Assembly: GCA_031362265.1 (NCBI GenBank)
Contig: JANLSE010000438.1
Span: forward strand, 1-10,445
From: JANLSE01 sp031362265
Lineage (GTDB): Bacteria > Chloroflexota > Chloroflexia > Chloroflexales > Roseiflexaceae
Direction of reading: 5' to 3'
Length of the DNA: 10,445 nucleotides
In this document: positions 1 through 6,035 of the stretch, one piece after another
Position numbering within the stretch: the first letter of the stretch is position 1
How the letters are laid out: each line of letters starts with the position of its first letter
Made by a program: the position numbers and the translations under genes
The notes under the pieces: model-generated
Told to the model about the DNA's origin: nothing
What the model saw: only the letters and a program-made list of their open reading frames with translations
Databases searched by the model: none

Positions 1-45
1 CGTAGGCCACCGCACAATCGTACAAAGGGACTTTAGCCCTGACAC

Positions 46-75
46 AGGCCGAGGAGTCATGCGACTCCTCGGCCT
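46..75 (+). terminator. Strong hairpin, probable terminator of an upstream gene
   Basis: A perfect 13-bp inverted repeat (arms 46-58 and 63-75, AGGCCGAGGAGTC and its complement) encloses a 4-base loop. It is GC-rich and would be a very stable RNA hairpin. The following bases (ATTATGTTATG) are AT-rich but not a T-run, so it is not a textbook intrinsic terminator. It lies 67 bases before the ParA-like gene. The likeliest role is the end of a gene outside the window; a leader attenuator for the next gene is an alternative. The hairpin is seen directly; its role is inferred. Confidence 0.55.
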
Positions 76-131
76 ATTATGTTATGATAGTAATGTACGT
101 TGCAATAATATCGGAATGCGCCAACCAATAC

Positions 132-136
132 GGAGG
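132..136 (+). promoter_or_regulatory. Ribosome binding site fixing the GTG start of the ParA-like gene
   Basis: GGAGG lies 5 bases before GTG at 142. An ATG at 138 is only 1 base after this site and is out of frame with the ParA-like protein, so the GTG is the real start. Confidence 0.75.
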
Positions 137-141
137 CATGT

Positions 142-1104
142 GTGGGTCGTGTCATTGCAATCTCCAATCTGAAAGGCGGAATCGGCAAGACCACCACAGT
201 CATAAATGTTGGGGCGGGCCTCGCACTCCGTGGTAATCGTGTTCTGCTTGTAGATACCGATGCCCAGGGTAACCTCGCCATGGCGCTCGGTGTCCAGCCT
301 AAGCGAACCCTTTATGATGTATTGGTGGATGGCGCACCAGCAGCAGCTTGCATTGTTACGGTTCGCCCTCAGCTCGATTTACTGGCCGCCGATGCGACGC
401 TCCTCGGTGCGCAGCCGGTTATTGCCCGCCGCCCCGATTGGAGTCGTGTGCTGAGCCAAGCGCTACGCCCGGTTGTTTCCGATTATGATATCGTGATTAT
501 TGATTCGGCAGGATCGCTGACGCCCCTTAATATCAATGCACTTGTATGTGCCAATGATGTCATTGCGCCAACGACAGTCGAACATTTCTCGATTAAAAGC
601 CTTGAACTCTTATTTGCGCAAATTACACGTGTGAAAGGGAGCAGTGGAAGCGTACGGATGATTGTACCTACTATGTATGATCCTCGGATGCGCCAATCCA
701 GTGAAATCCTCGCAGGCCTTCAGAATCGCTATGGCGTGCTGGTTGCACCACCAATCCGGGTGAATGTGCGCCTATCCGAAGCACCAGCCCAGGGTCAGAC
801 AATTTATGAGTATGATCCACGTTCGCGTGGCGCTGCCGATTATGCTCGGCTTGTAGAACATATCGCTCAGACATTTGGAATTCAATCTACTTCCTCTCAC
901 CATCAAACGAATAATACCCATCCTAACGCGACGCTGCCAACGGCTCAGCACGCGCCTGCTGCGGCTACAGCACAAACAAATCTCGCTGCTTGCCCGAATT
1001 GTGGCCGACCTCTGCAATTCACGACACTCGCAGGTTACCGTGTGAGCTATTGCGATAACTGCAAATACAAATCACAAACCCTGCTACAAAGCCCGCGGCG
1101 CTAA
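142..1104 (+). CDS. ParA/Soj-type ATPase with C-terminal zinc ribbon
   Basis: A 320-residue P-loop ATPase of the ParA/MinD superfamily. These proteins form ATP-dependent dimers that position DNA or other large cargo in the cytoplasm. The deviant Walker A motif KGGIGKTT is at residues 11-18 with the signature lysine K11 and catalytic K16. The A' motif DTDAQGN is at 38-44, and the Walker B aspartate is D121 (IIDSAGSL, where Soj-type proteins usually have CPPSL). The ATPase domain ends near residue 247. A low-complexity linker rich in His, Asn, Thr and Ala (about 248-281) follows, then a zinc ribbon with C284-xx-C287 and C304-xx-C307. This tail is not part of standard chromosomal ParA. No ParB or parS site is visible. 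The next gene starts 62 bases on and may be a partner. The start is GTG with a good GGAGG. The family call is firm; the cargo is unknown. Confidence 0.93.
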   Translation: MGRVIAISNLKGGIGKTTTVINVGAGLALRGNRVLLVDTDAQGNLAMALGVQPKRTLYDVLVDGAPAAACIVTVRPQLDLLAADATLLGAQPVIARRPDWSRVLSQALRPVVSDYDIVIIDSAGSLTPLNINALVCANDVIAPTTVEHFSIKSLELLFAQITRVKGSSGSVRMIVPTMYDPRMRQSSEILAGLQNRYGVLVAPPIRVNVRLSEAPAQGQTIYEYDPRSRGAADYARLVEHIAQTFGIQSTSSHHQTNNTHPNATLPTAQHAPAAATAQTNLAACPNCGRPLQFTTLAGYRVSYCDNCKYKSQTLLQSPRR

Positions 1105-1166
1105 TCGACGCAACACACACGCCCACTACACCGTCCAACTAACAATACCCTATAAGGAGGCGTGAT

Positions 1167-1445
1167 ATGACAACCGATGATTTCCGTGCCGAAGCCCGAA
1201 CCCTTCTGGAACGTATGTTGGGCGAAGCACATACCCGCAACACCGAAATACCGATAGTGCTCGATACCTATGCCGATGAACTTACCCGCCTCTATGGGCA
1301 ACACGCCCACCTACTTTTCACCGAGATCATTGAAGATGCACGAACGCGTCTTGATGCACGCCTTTCGCCTGATCCGCTACGCCAAACGATAGCAACCGTG
1401 CAAACAACCGTTCAGGATCTTTGGAAAACCATTTGGGGGCCGTGA
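1167..1445 (+). CDS. Small helical protein of unknown function, next to the ParA-like ATPase
   Basis: A 92-residue protein that I do not recognise. A strong ribosome binding site, AAGGAGG at 1154-1160, sits 6 bases before the ATG, which makes it very likely a real gene. The sequence is charged and looks mainly alpha-helical, with likely helices at about 4-19, 28-57 and 69-89. There is no signal peptide, membrane segment or cysteine. It lies 62 bases after the ParA-like gene with no terminator between, so the two are probably co-transcribed. ParA-type ATPases usually work with a small partner that stimulates ATPase activity or links to cargo, and this position fits such a role. That is inference from context only, since no ParB-like helix-turn-helix or CTPase motif is visible. 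Confidence 0.82.
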   Translation: MTTDDFRAEARTLLERMLGEAHTRNTEIPIVLDTYADELTRLYGQHAHLLFTEIIEDARTRLDARLSPDPLRQTIATVQTTVQDLWKTIWGP

Positions 1446-1470
1446 GTGTAACGAAAGTTTCATTACTCAC
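1442..1470 (+). other. Imperfect hairpin overlapping the stop codon
   Basis: GTGAGT (1442-1447) pairs with ACTCAC (1465-1470). The interior can add AA/TT and GAA/TTC pairs around a bulge and a mismatch. It starts within the last codons of the small gene. No T-run follows, so it may be a weak terminator or an mRNA-end stabiliser between the ParA unit and the glycan operon. Confidence 0.35.
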
Positions 1471-1502
1471 CGTAGGCTGTTTACCACCAATTCATAGCTC
1501 AG

Positions 1503-1511
1503 TGGTATATT
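1503..1511 (+). promoter_or_regulatory. Candidate extended -10 promoter for the glycan operon
   Basis: TGGTATATT matches an extended -10 element (TGN followed by a hexamer near TATAAT). It lies in the 143-base gap before the sugar kinase. The -35 side is poor: TTTACC at 1480-1485 is 20 bases upstream. If used, the leader would be about 70 bases. The position fits the start of a new transcription unit, but the sequence support is modest. Confidence 0.3.
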
Positions 1512-1571
1512 CTTATCAGTTAATCAACACACCCTTGATATTGTGGCGTGTTGCCAAAAGCAACTACTGGT

Positions 1572-1581
1572 AAGGAAGAGG
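1572..1581 (+). promoter_or_regulatory. Ribosome binding site for the GTG-started sugar kinase
   Basis: AAGGAAGAGG ends 7 bases before GTG at 1589. The protein then begins with MLIARTPVRISFGGGGTD, the usual N-terminus of this kinase family, so the GTG start is well supported. Confidence 0.7.
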
Positions 1582-1588
1582 TACACCT

Positions 1589-2632
1589 GTGCTCATCGCC
1601 CGCACTCCCGTCCGCATTAGCTTTGGCGGCGGCGGCACTGATCTAGCTGCATACTATGCTCGTTTTGGTGGGATGGTCGTCAGCGCTTCGCTTAACAAAT
1701 ACATCTATGGCATTGTCACCAAGAACTTCGACACCACGTTTCAGGTTATTTCTGCCGATTACCGAACCGTGCTCAATGTTCCTACCGACGGGCGCCCTTA
1801 TGTCAGTAATAACCTTGAACTTCGCCTAAGCCAGGCAATTTACGAGCACTTTGATCTGCGTATGCCTGTCAATGTGTTCATTGCCTCAGAAGTTCCGCCA
1901 GGAACTGGCCTTGGGTCGTCTAGCACCACCTCTGTTACACTCTGTAATATCTTCAGTACGCTGACGGGCCAGATGATGAGTAAGCAGCAGCTAGCTGAGG
2001 CTGCCTACGAAATTGAGACTCGTCGCCTCGAGGCACCAATTGGTAAGCAGGATCAATATGCCGCTGCCTTTGGTGGGCTGAATTGCTTCGAATTCACAAA
2101 TGAGGGAGTACGAGTAACACCCCTCAAAATGAATGGTAGCACTGTACGTAATCTAGAACGCCGCATTATGCTCTTCTATACCGGTGCAACTCGCCAAGCG
2201 CGCGAGATTCTTGCCGAACAGCGTGAGAAGAGCGAACAGCGCTCCGGCCGTACCATCGATGCGCTTCACCAGATCAAAGCGCTTGGTTGGCAGATCAAGG
2301 ATGCCATTGAACAGGGTAACCTGGAGGATTTTGGCCATCTCTTGCACGAAAGTTGGCAACATAAAAAGCAACTTGCAAGTGGGGTAACGAATAGTTTCAT
2401 TGATGAAGCATATGATACAGCGCTGCGTGCTGGAGCCACCGGTGGCAAAATCACAGGTGCTGGTGGCGGTGGCTTTCTTATGCTCTATTGCCACGAAGAT
2501 TATCAAGATGGGGTTCGTGTCGCCTTGGAGCAGCTTGGCCTACGCCAGATTCGTTGCGCATTTGAGTTCGAAGGAACTCGCGTTCTCATGCACACAACGC
2601 TTTTGAATTCGCCCTATAACTGGAATGAGTAG
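1589..2632 (+). CDS. hddA: GHMP-family sugar kinase, D-glycero-alpha-D-manno-heptose 7-phosphate kinase-like
   Basis: A 347-residue cytoplasmic GHMP kinase. All three family motifs are present: RTPVRISFGGGGTDL at 5-19, the ATP-binding loop PPGTGLGSSS at 103-112, and KITGAGGGGFL at 287-297. PIGKQDQYAAAFGG at 150-163 is typical of the HddA/fucokinase-like branch. HddA phosphorylates D-glycero-D-manno-heptose 7-phosphate at C1 with ATP, giving the alpha-1,7-bisphosphate, a step in GDP-heptose synthesis for S-layer and capsule glycans. The GmhB-type phosphatase gene next door acts on exactly this product, which supports heptose over other sugars. A related fucose or N-acetylhexosamine kinase remains possible. 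The gene begins a same-strand run of glycan genes, and length and motifs are complete. Confidence 0.85.
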   Translation: MLIARTPVRISFGGGGTDLAAYYARFGGMVVSASLNKYIYGIVTKNFDTTFQVISADYRTVLNVPTDGRPYVSNNLELRLSQAIYEHFDLRMPVNVFIASEVPPGTGLGSSSTTSVTLCNIFSTLTGQMMSKQQLAEAAYEIETRRLEAPIGKQDQYAAAFGGLNCFEFTNEGVRVTPLKMNGSTVRNLERRIMLFYTGATRQAREILAEQREKSEQRSGRTIDALHQIKALGWQIKDAIEQGNLEDFGHLLHESWQHKKQLASGVTNSFIDEAYDTALRAGATGGKITGAGGGGFLMLYCHEDYQDGVRVALEQLGLRQIRCAFEFEGTRVLMHTTLLNSPYNWNE

Positions 2633-2634
2633 AT

Positions 2635-2650
2635 ACCAATTCTTATTGGT
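2635..2650 (+). other. Short perfect hairpin after the sugar kinase stop codon
   Basis: ACCAAT (2635-2640) and ATTGGT (2645-2650) flank a 4-base loop, two bases after the TAG stop. No T-run follows. It could modulate read-through or mRNA ends between the kinase and phosphatase, or it may be chance. Confidence 0.35.
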
Positions 2651-2691
2651 GCGACAAACATGTGTAGTTGCTTCAATCTACCGCCAGTAGC

Positions 2692-2698
2692 AAGGAGG
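2692..2698 (+). promoter_or_regulatory. Ribosome binding site that decides the phosphatase start
   Basis: AAGGAGG lies 6 bases before ATG 2705. The same frame opens at an ATG at 2660, but that would add 15 residues (MCSCFNLPPVARRRP) encoded across this site and not expected in the family. Start 2705 puts the DRDG motif at residue 7, as usual. Confidence 0.8.
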
Positions 2699-2704
2699 CG
2701 TCCG

Positions 2705-3328
2705 ATGCCTGTGGTATTCCTCGATAGAGATGGCGTCATTAATGAGAATCGTGAAGATCACGTCAAATCTTGGGAAGAATTCCGCTTTATCCCAGGATCT
2801 TTGTCAGCTATTCGTATGCTTCGTGAAGCAGGTTTCCATGTGTTTGTGGTGACGAATCAAGCTGTTATTGGTCGTGGTATTCTGACACATGCCATGCTTG
2901 AGGATATCCACTCGCGCATGATAGTCCATATTAGTGCGGCTGGCGGCAAGATTCATGATATCCGGTATTGTCCTCATACACCAAACGAGGCATGCCACTG
3001 CCGTAAACCACAACCTGGCATGTTACTCGATTTAGCCTCGCGCTGGCATGTTGATCTTAGCCACGCATATATGGTTGGCGATGCACTAACTGATATTGAA
3101 GCTGCTACCAGTGCCGGTTGTCGCTCCATATTGGTTCAAACGGGTCGAGGTTTGGAGCAAATGTATGCACCAGGGTTTGTACATTGCCCACCAAACCAGG
3201 TTGCAGCCAATTTGTTTGAGGCTGTTACATGGATTCTTGGGCACGAAAGCAACACGCTCCATATTGAAGACTCTGTTGCGAGCCGACGTTACACAGCAGT
3301 AAAATACTTGGTAACTGCTGGAAAGTGA
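2705..3328 (+). CDS. gmhB: D-glycero-D-manno-heptose 1,7-bisphosphate 7-phosphatase (HAD family)
   Basis: A 207-residue HAD-superfamily (HisB-N/GmhB) phosphatase. It removes the C7 phosphate of heptose 1,7-bisphosphate to leave heptose 1-phosphate for nucleotide activation. The catalytic motif FLDRDGVI contains nucleophile D7 and acid/base D9. Motif II is VTNQ at 49-52. The structural zinc ligands typical of GmhB are C89, H91, C97 and C99 (CPH, then CHC). K101 follows in CRKPQPG, and GDALTD at 125-130 supplies the magnesium-binding aspartates. The last 25 or so residues extend slightly beyond the E. coli length of about 190. It follows the HddA-like kinase by 72 bases, so the two would act in sequence. 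The next gene starts 19 bases later, so co-transcription is likely. The family is secure; the anomer preference (alpha, GDP pathway) is inferred from the kinase. Confidence 0.9.
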   Translation: MPVVFLDRDGVINENREDHVKSWEEFRFIPGSLSAIRMLREAGFHVFVVTNQAVIGRGILTHAMLEDIHSRMIVHISAAGGKIHDIRYCPHTPNEACHCRKPQPGMLLDLASRWHVDLSHAYMVGDALTDIEAATSAGCRSILVQTGRGLEQMYAPGFVHCPPNQVAANLFEAVTWILGHESNTLHIEDSVASRRYTAVKYLVTAGK

Positions 3329-3347
3329 CTGAAGGAGCTTTAATCGC

Positions 3348-5135
3348 ATGATTACTTGGGCCGAAATAGCTTCGCTTTTACGCATATTGTGGCGTTGGGT
3401 CTGGTTAGTGGCACTCGCTGTGGTGCTTTCCAGTGGCACTGCGCTTGTCATTAGCCAGTATCAACGCAGCTACTATGTTACACGCGTCTCTCTGATGATT
3501 GGTAATTCGTTTGAGAGTCAGCGACCAGATCAAAATTCCGTCCAACTTGCCAACTCGCTCGGTAGCTTTTATGCCGAGCTTGCACGGCGTGAGCGGATTC
3601 TTCAGCCAGTTCAGACGAGCCTTGGGCTGACATTCCCATGGCAGGTCATTTCAGATGAGATGATGCGGACAAACATTATTGGAAATGCAAGCCTACTGGA
3701 AATCTATATTACCGACACCAGCCCAGAACGCGCCGCAGCACTTGCGAATGGTATCGCTGATCAACTTATCTCGTATAGCCCAACTGCCCCAGATAAAGTG
3801 CAAGCAGAACAAGCAGCTGTTGAAGAGCAAATCCGCACAAGTACCACTCAAATCGAGGATCTAAAGAAGCGTATTAGCGACACTATTCTGCGCCAGCAGC
3901 GAACAACTTCTGCGAGTGATCTTTCCGAGATTAATGCACAGCTTACACAGCTTCAGAATTCTCTTGATAAAGAACAAGATCGTTATAACTCGCTGCTTGT
4001 TATGAAGTCATCCAGCGTTGTAAATAGCCTTTCGATTTTTGAACGCGCAACTGTTCCTACCAGCCCACTTCCATCAAAGCGCCTCATCACTGTGGGAATA
4101 GCTGCATTACTTGGATTTCTTGTTTCAGTATTGGCAGTTGTGATTCTTGAGCGTTTAGATTCGCGTTGGCGTGGTGCCGCCGATGCCAAAGGGCGCTTCA
4201 ATCTACGTTTGCTCGGTGATATCGAGAAGGGCGCACCAATCTTAGCAAGCCTAGCACCACACTCAGTCACTCGGCACGATGCTGTGCGTGGCATTCACAG
4301 TAATATTCTCCTTGCGGCCGGCGAACGGGGAGTACATACCTTATTTGTAACAAGTCCACAGCCGAGCCTGGATCGAACAGCCCTCACAATTGATCTCGCG
4401 CTGCTCTTTGCACGCTCTGGCCAACGTGTACTGCTTGTCGATGCCGATCCAATCACTGGCGATTTGACAAATAGCCTACATGCCAGTGATGAAGTTCGCC
4501 CATGGAGCAATATTAACCATGAGAGTGGGCGTATTCTCGCGAGCCTTACGCCTACCTCTATTCATAATGTTGCCCTTCTTCCAGTGAACCACAATGCGAT
4601 GGGCCAACCTTCCATGCTATCCTCACCACGTTGGCGTGAATTAGTGCGTAGTTTGGCTGGTATCGTTGATGTCGTTATCTTCGATGGCCCAGCCGTGATG
4701 AGCGGCCCAGATGCTGCATTACTTGCGCCACATGTCGATGGAATTGTGCTTGTCCTGGATCCATTGATGGATAAACGGCAGGATGTTGATCAGAGTCGAT
4801 CACGCCTTCAACATCAGGCCCAGGTGACACTACTAGGTGCTGTGACACTCCGTTCGGGGAAGGAATCTGTTGTCAACTGGCGTCTGCCAGAGCACCGCAA
4901 CCTAGAACTACCCGGTTTTGGCCTTGCTGGCCGTGAGAGTGCTCCAGATGCTAGGATAACACCAGGTTATAATCAATCCGAATCGCGTGCTGCTGAACGT
5001 GAACCTTCTATCATCGTTACACCTAATCTTGAAGATGACGAGGATAATGAGGTTCTACACGCCACGAACGGCTCTATGCCGCACACACCAAACCGGCGAT
5101 CACGGGTCGGTAGACGGCAGCGCAGATCGCGCTAG
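3348..5135 (+). CDS. Wzz/Wzc-like polysaccharide co-polymerase with degenerate BY-kinase domain
   Basis: A 595-residue inner-membrane protein of the chain-length determinant plus CpsD/CapB tyrosine-kinase type, which controls polysaccharide length and export. It has a first membrane segment at about 14-36, an extracytoplasmic Wzz domain with coiled coil at about 150-215, and a second membrane segment at about 246-267. The PTSPLPSKR stretch at 237-245 sits before the second segment, as usual in the family. The cytoplasmic ATPase-like domain runs from about 310 to 505. It keeps the A' motif VLLVDADP (361-368) and Walker B VVIFDGP (442-448). Its P-loop, however, reads TSPQPSLDRTA (335-345) where the family has TSPxPGEGKST, so both glycines and the lysine are gone. 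The tail (about 560-595) has an acidic patch EDDEDNE and an Arg-rich end, with no tyrosine cluster. It is probably a structural co-polymerase with little or no kinase activity. GAAGGAG at 3331-3337 supports the start. Confidence 0.88.
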   Translation: MITWAEIASLLRILWRWVWLVALAVVLSSGTALVISQYQRSYYVTRVSLMIGNSFESQRPDQNSVQLANSLGSFYAELARRERILQPVQTSLGLTFPWQVISDEMMRTNIIGNASLLEIYITDTSPERAAALANGIADQLISYSPTAPDKVQAEQAAVEEQIRTSTTQIEDLKKRISDTILRQQRTTSASDLSEINAQLTQLQNSLDKEQDRYNSLLVMKSSSVVNSLSIFERATVPTSPLPSKRLITVGIAALLGFLVSVLAVVILERLDSRWRGAADAKGRFNLRLLGDIEKGAPILASLAPHSVTRHDAVRGIHSNILLAAGERGVHTLFVTSPQPSLDRTALTIDLALLFARSGQRVLLVDADPITGDLTNSLHASDEVRPWSNINHESGRILASLTPTSIHNVALLPVNHNAMGQPSMLSSPRWRELVRSLAGIVDVVIFDGPAVMSGPDAALLAPHVDGIVLVLDPLMDKRQDVDQSRSRLQHQAQVTLLGAVTLRSGKESVVNWRLPEHRNLELPGFGLAGRESAPDARITPGYNQSESRAAEREPSIIVTPNLEDDEDNEVLHATNGSMPHTPNRRSRVGRRQRRSR

Positions 5136-5173
5136 GTTACTTGGGCTTACTAGCTTAAAGGGTATTGTTCGAT

Positions 5174-5908
5174 ATGTTGGCACAACTTCAACTCTATATT
5201 GCGCGCCAAGCTACATCTATCGGCAGCTATATTCGTGAGCAATTGATTCAAATGCTATTTGGGGCTATCCCGAGTGTTATTGGAATAGGCCTACGCACCT
5301 TTGCCTATCGCGCGATCATGAAGCTCGATGGTGCCGCTGCCATAGAGGATGGCGTCCGCATTCGATTCGCAGATCAGGTTCATCTTGGTAAAGGCGTTTA
5401 CCTCGATCACGGGGTGTATTTGCATGCCTGCCCAGGCGGAATAGCGATTGGCGATGAGAGCTTTGTGATGAAGAACGCTATCCTGCATGTCTATAATTTT
5501 CGCGATTTACCCCAAGCAGGTATAACGATTGGCCAACGCTCGCTGATAGGTGAAGCGTGTGTGCTACGTGGCCAGGGTGGTATTACAATTGGTAATGATG
5601 TGTTTCTTGCACCATTTGTTCAGATGCTGGCCGTGAATCATGTCTATCACGACACAAATCGCCCAATTAGCCATCAGGGTATTACCTGTCAAGGTATTCA
5701 CGTAGCGGATGGTGCCTGGATCGGTAGCGGTGCAATTATTTTGGATGGAGTGCGGATCGGACGCAATACGGTTATTGGTGCAGGAGCAGTAGTGACAAAG
5801 AATATTCCGGACTATTCAATTGCTGTAGGTAACCCAGCACGAGTTGTACGTGACCTGCGCGCTCAGCCGATGCCATCCCCGGCTGAAAAAAGTCTCACGA
5901 TCTATTAG
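5174..5908 (+). CDS. Left-handed beta-helix (hexapeptide repeat) acyltransferase
   Basis: A 244-residue cytoplasmic acyltransferase of the LbH/WbbJ-Maa type, probably an O-acetyltransferase acting on a glycan sugar with acetyl-CoA. Hexapeptide repeats of the form (I/V)-G-x-x-(A/S/V) run from about 55 to 210, for example ITIGQRSLIG, ITIGNDVFLA, VRIGRNTVIG and the closing IGAGAVVTKNIPD. The loop MLAVNHVYHDTNRPISHQG (151-169) contains the likely catalytic histidine H156 and the PI-xx-QG motif of the family. The C-terminal VGNPARVVR (218-226) is also characteristic. About 50 residues of amphipathic sequence precede the helix. An in-frame TTG at 5165 is only 1 base after the AAAGGG at 5158-5163, so ATG 5174 (10 bases after it) is the better start. 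It lies 38 bases after the Wzz-like gene in the same operon. The exact acceptor sugar cannot be told. Confidence 0.87.
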   Translation: MLAQLQLYIARQATSIGSYIREQLIQMLFGAIPSVIGIGLRTFAYRAIMKLDGAAAIEDGVRIRFADQVHLGKGVYLDHGVYLHACPGGIAIGDESFVMKNAILHVYNFRDLPQAGITIGQRSLIGEACVLRGQGGITIGNDVFLAPFVQMLAVNHVYHDTNRPISHQGITCQGIHVADGAWIGSGAIILDGVRIGRNTVIGAGAVVTKNIPDYSIAVGNPARVVRDLRAQPMPSPAEKSLTIY

Positions 5909-5921
5909 TAGCTTTTCAGAT

Positions 5922-5958
5922 CTCCGTCATCGGAGCCTGCTACGCTCATCGTAGTAGG
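5922..5958 (+). terminator. Two adjacent hairpins after the acyltransferase gene
   Basis: CTCCG (5922-5926) and CGGAG (5931-5935) form a 5-bp stem with a 4-base loop. Immediately next, CCTGCTACG (5936-5944) pairs with CGTAGTAGG (5950-5958) as a 9-bp stem with one G-U pair and a 5-base loop. The following GTTCTT is only weakly T-rich. This is probably a partial terminator or processing site separating the acyltransferase from the glycosyltransferase gene, which starts 78 bases later. Confidence 0.45.
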
Positions 5959-6020
5959 GTTCTTAGGACGTGTGCCACTATTCAAACAATTCATCATACA
6001 CACACTACTTGAGTGATTGT

Positions 6021-6027
6021 AAAGGAG
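6021..6027 (+). promoter_or_regulatory. Ribosome binding site that decides the glycosyltransferase start
   Basis: AAAGGAG lies 8 bases before ATG 6036. The frame is open back to a GTG at 5970, but the extra 22 residues (polar, Ser/Tyr/His-rich) are unlike the family. Start 6036 gives the normal N-terminus MTMLSIVIPAYNEE. Confidence 0.8.
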
Positions 6028-6035
6028 TTTCACCA

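Noticed and set aside
138..140. ATG as start of the ParA-like gene
   Set aside because: It is out of frame with the ParA motifs and only one base from the GGAGG; the GTG at 142 is in frame and well spaced.
2660..2704. Longer N-terminus for the GmhB-type phosphatase
   Set aside because: The AAGGAGG at 2692-2698 lies inside this extension and serves the ATG at 2705; the extra 15 residues do not fit the family.
4350..4382. Frameshift as the cause of the lost P-loop in the Wzc-like protein
   Set aside because: Flanking motifs on both sides are in the same frame and of the right spacing, so substitutions, not a shift, explain the sequence.
5970..6035. Longer N-terminus for the glycosyltransferase (GTG start)
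   Set aside because: AAAGGAG at 6021-6027 serves ATG 6036, where the normal family N-terminus begins.
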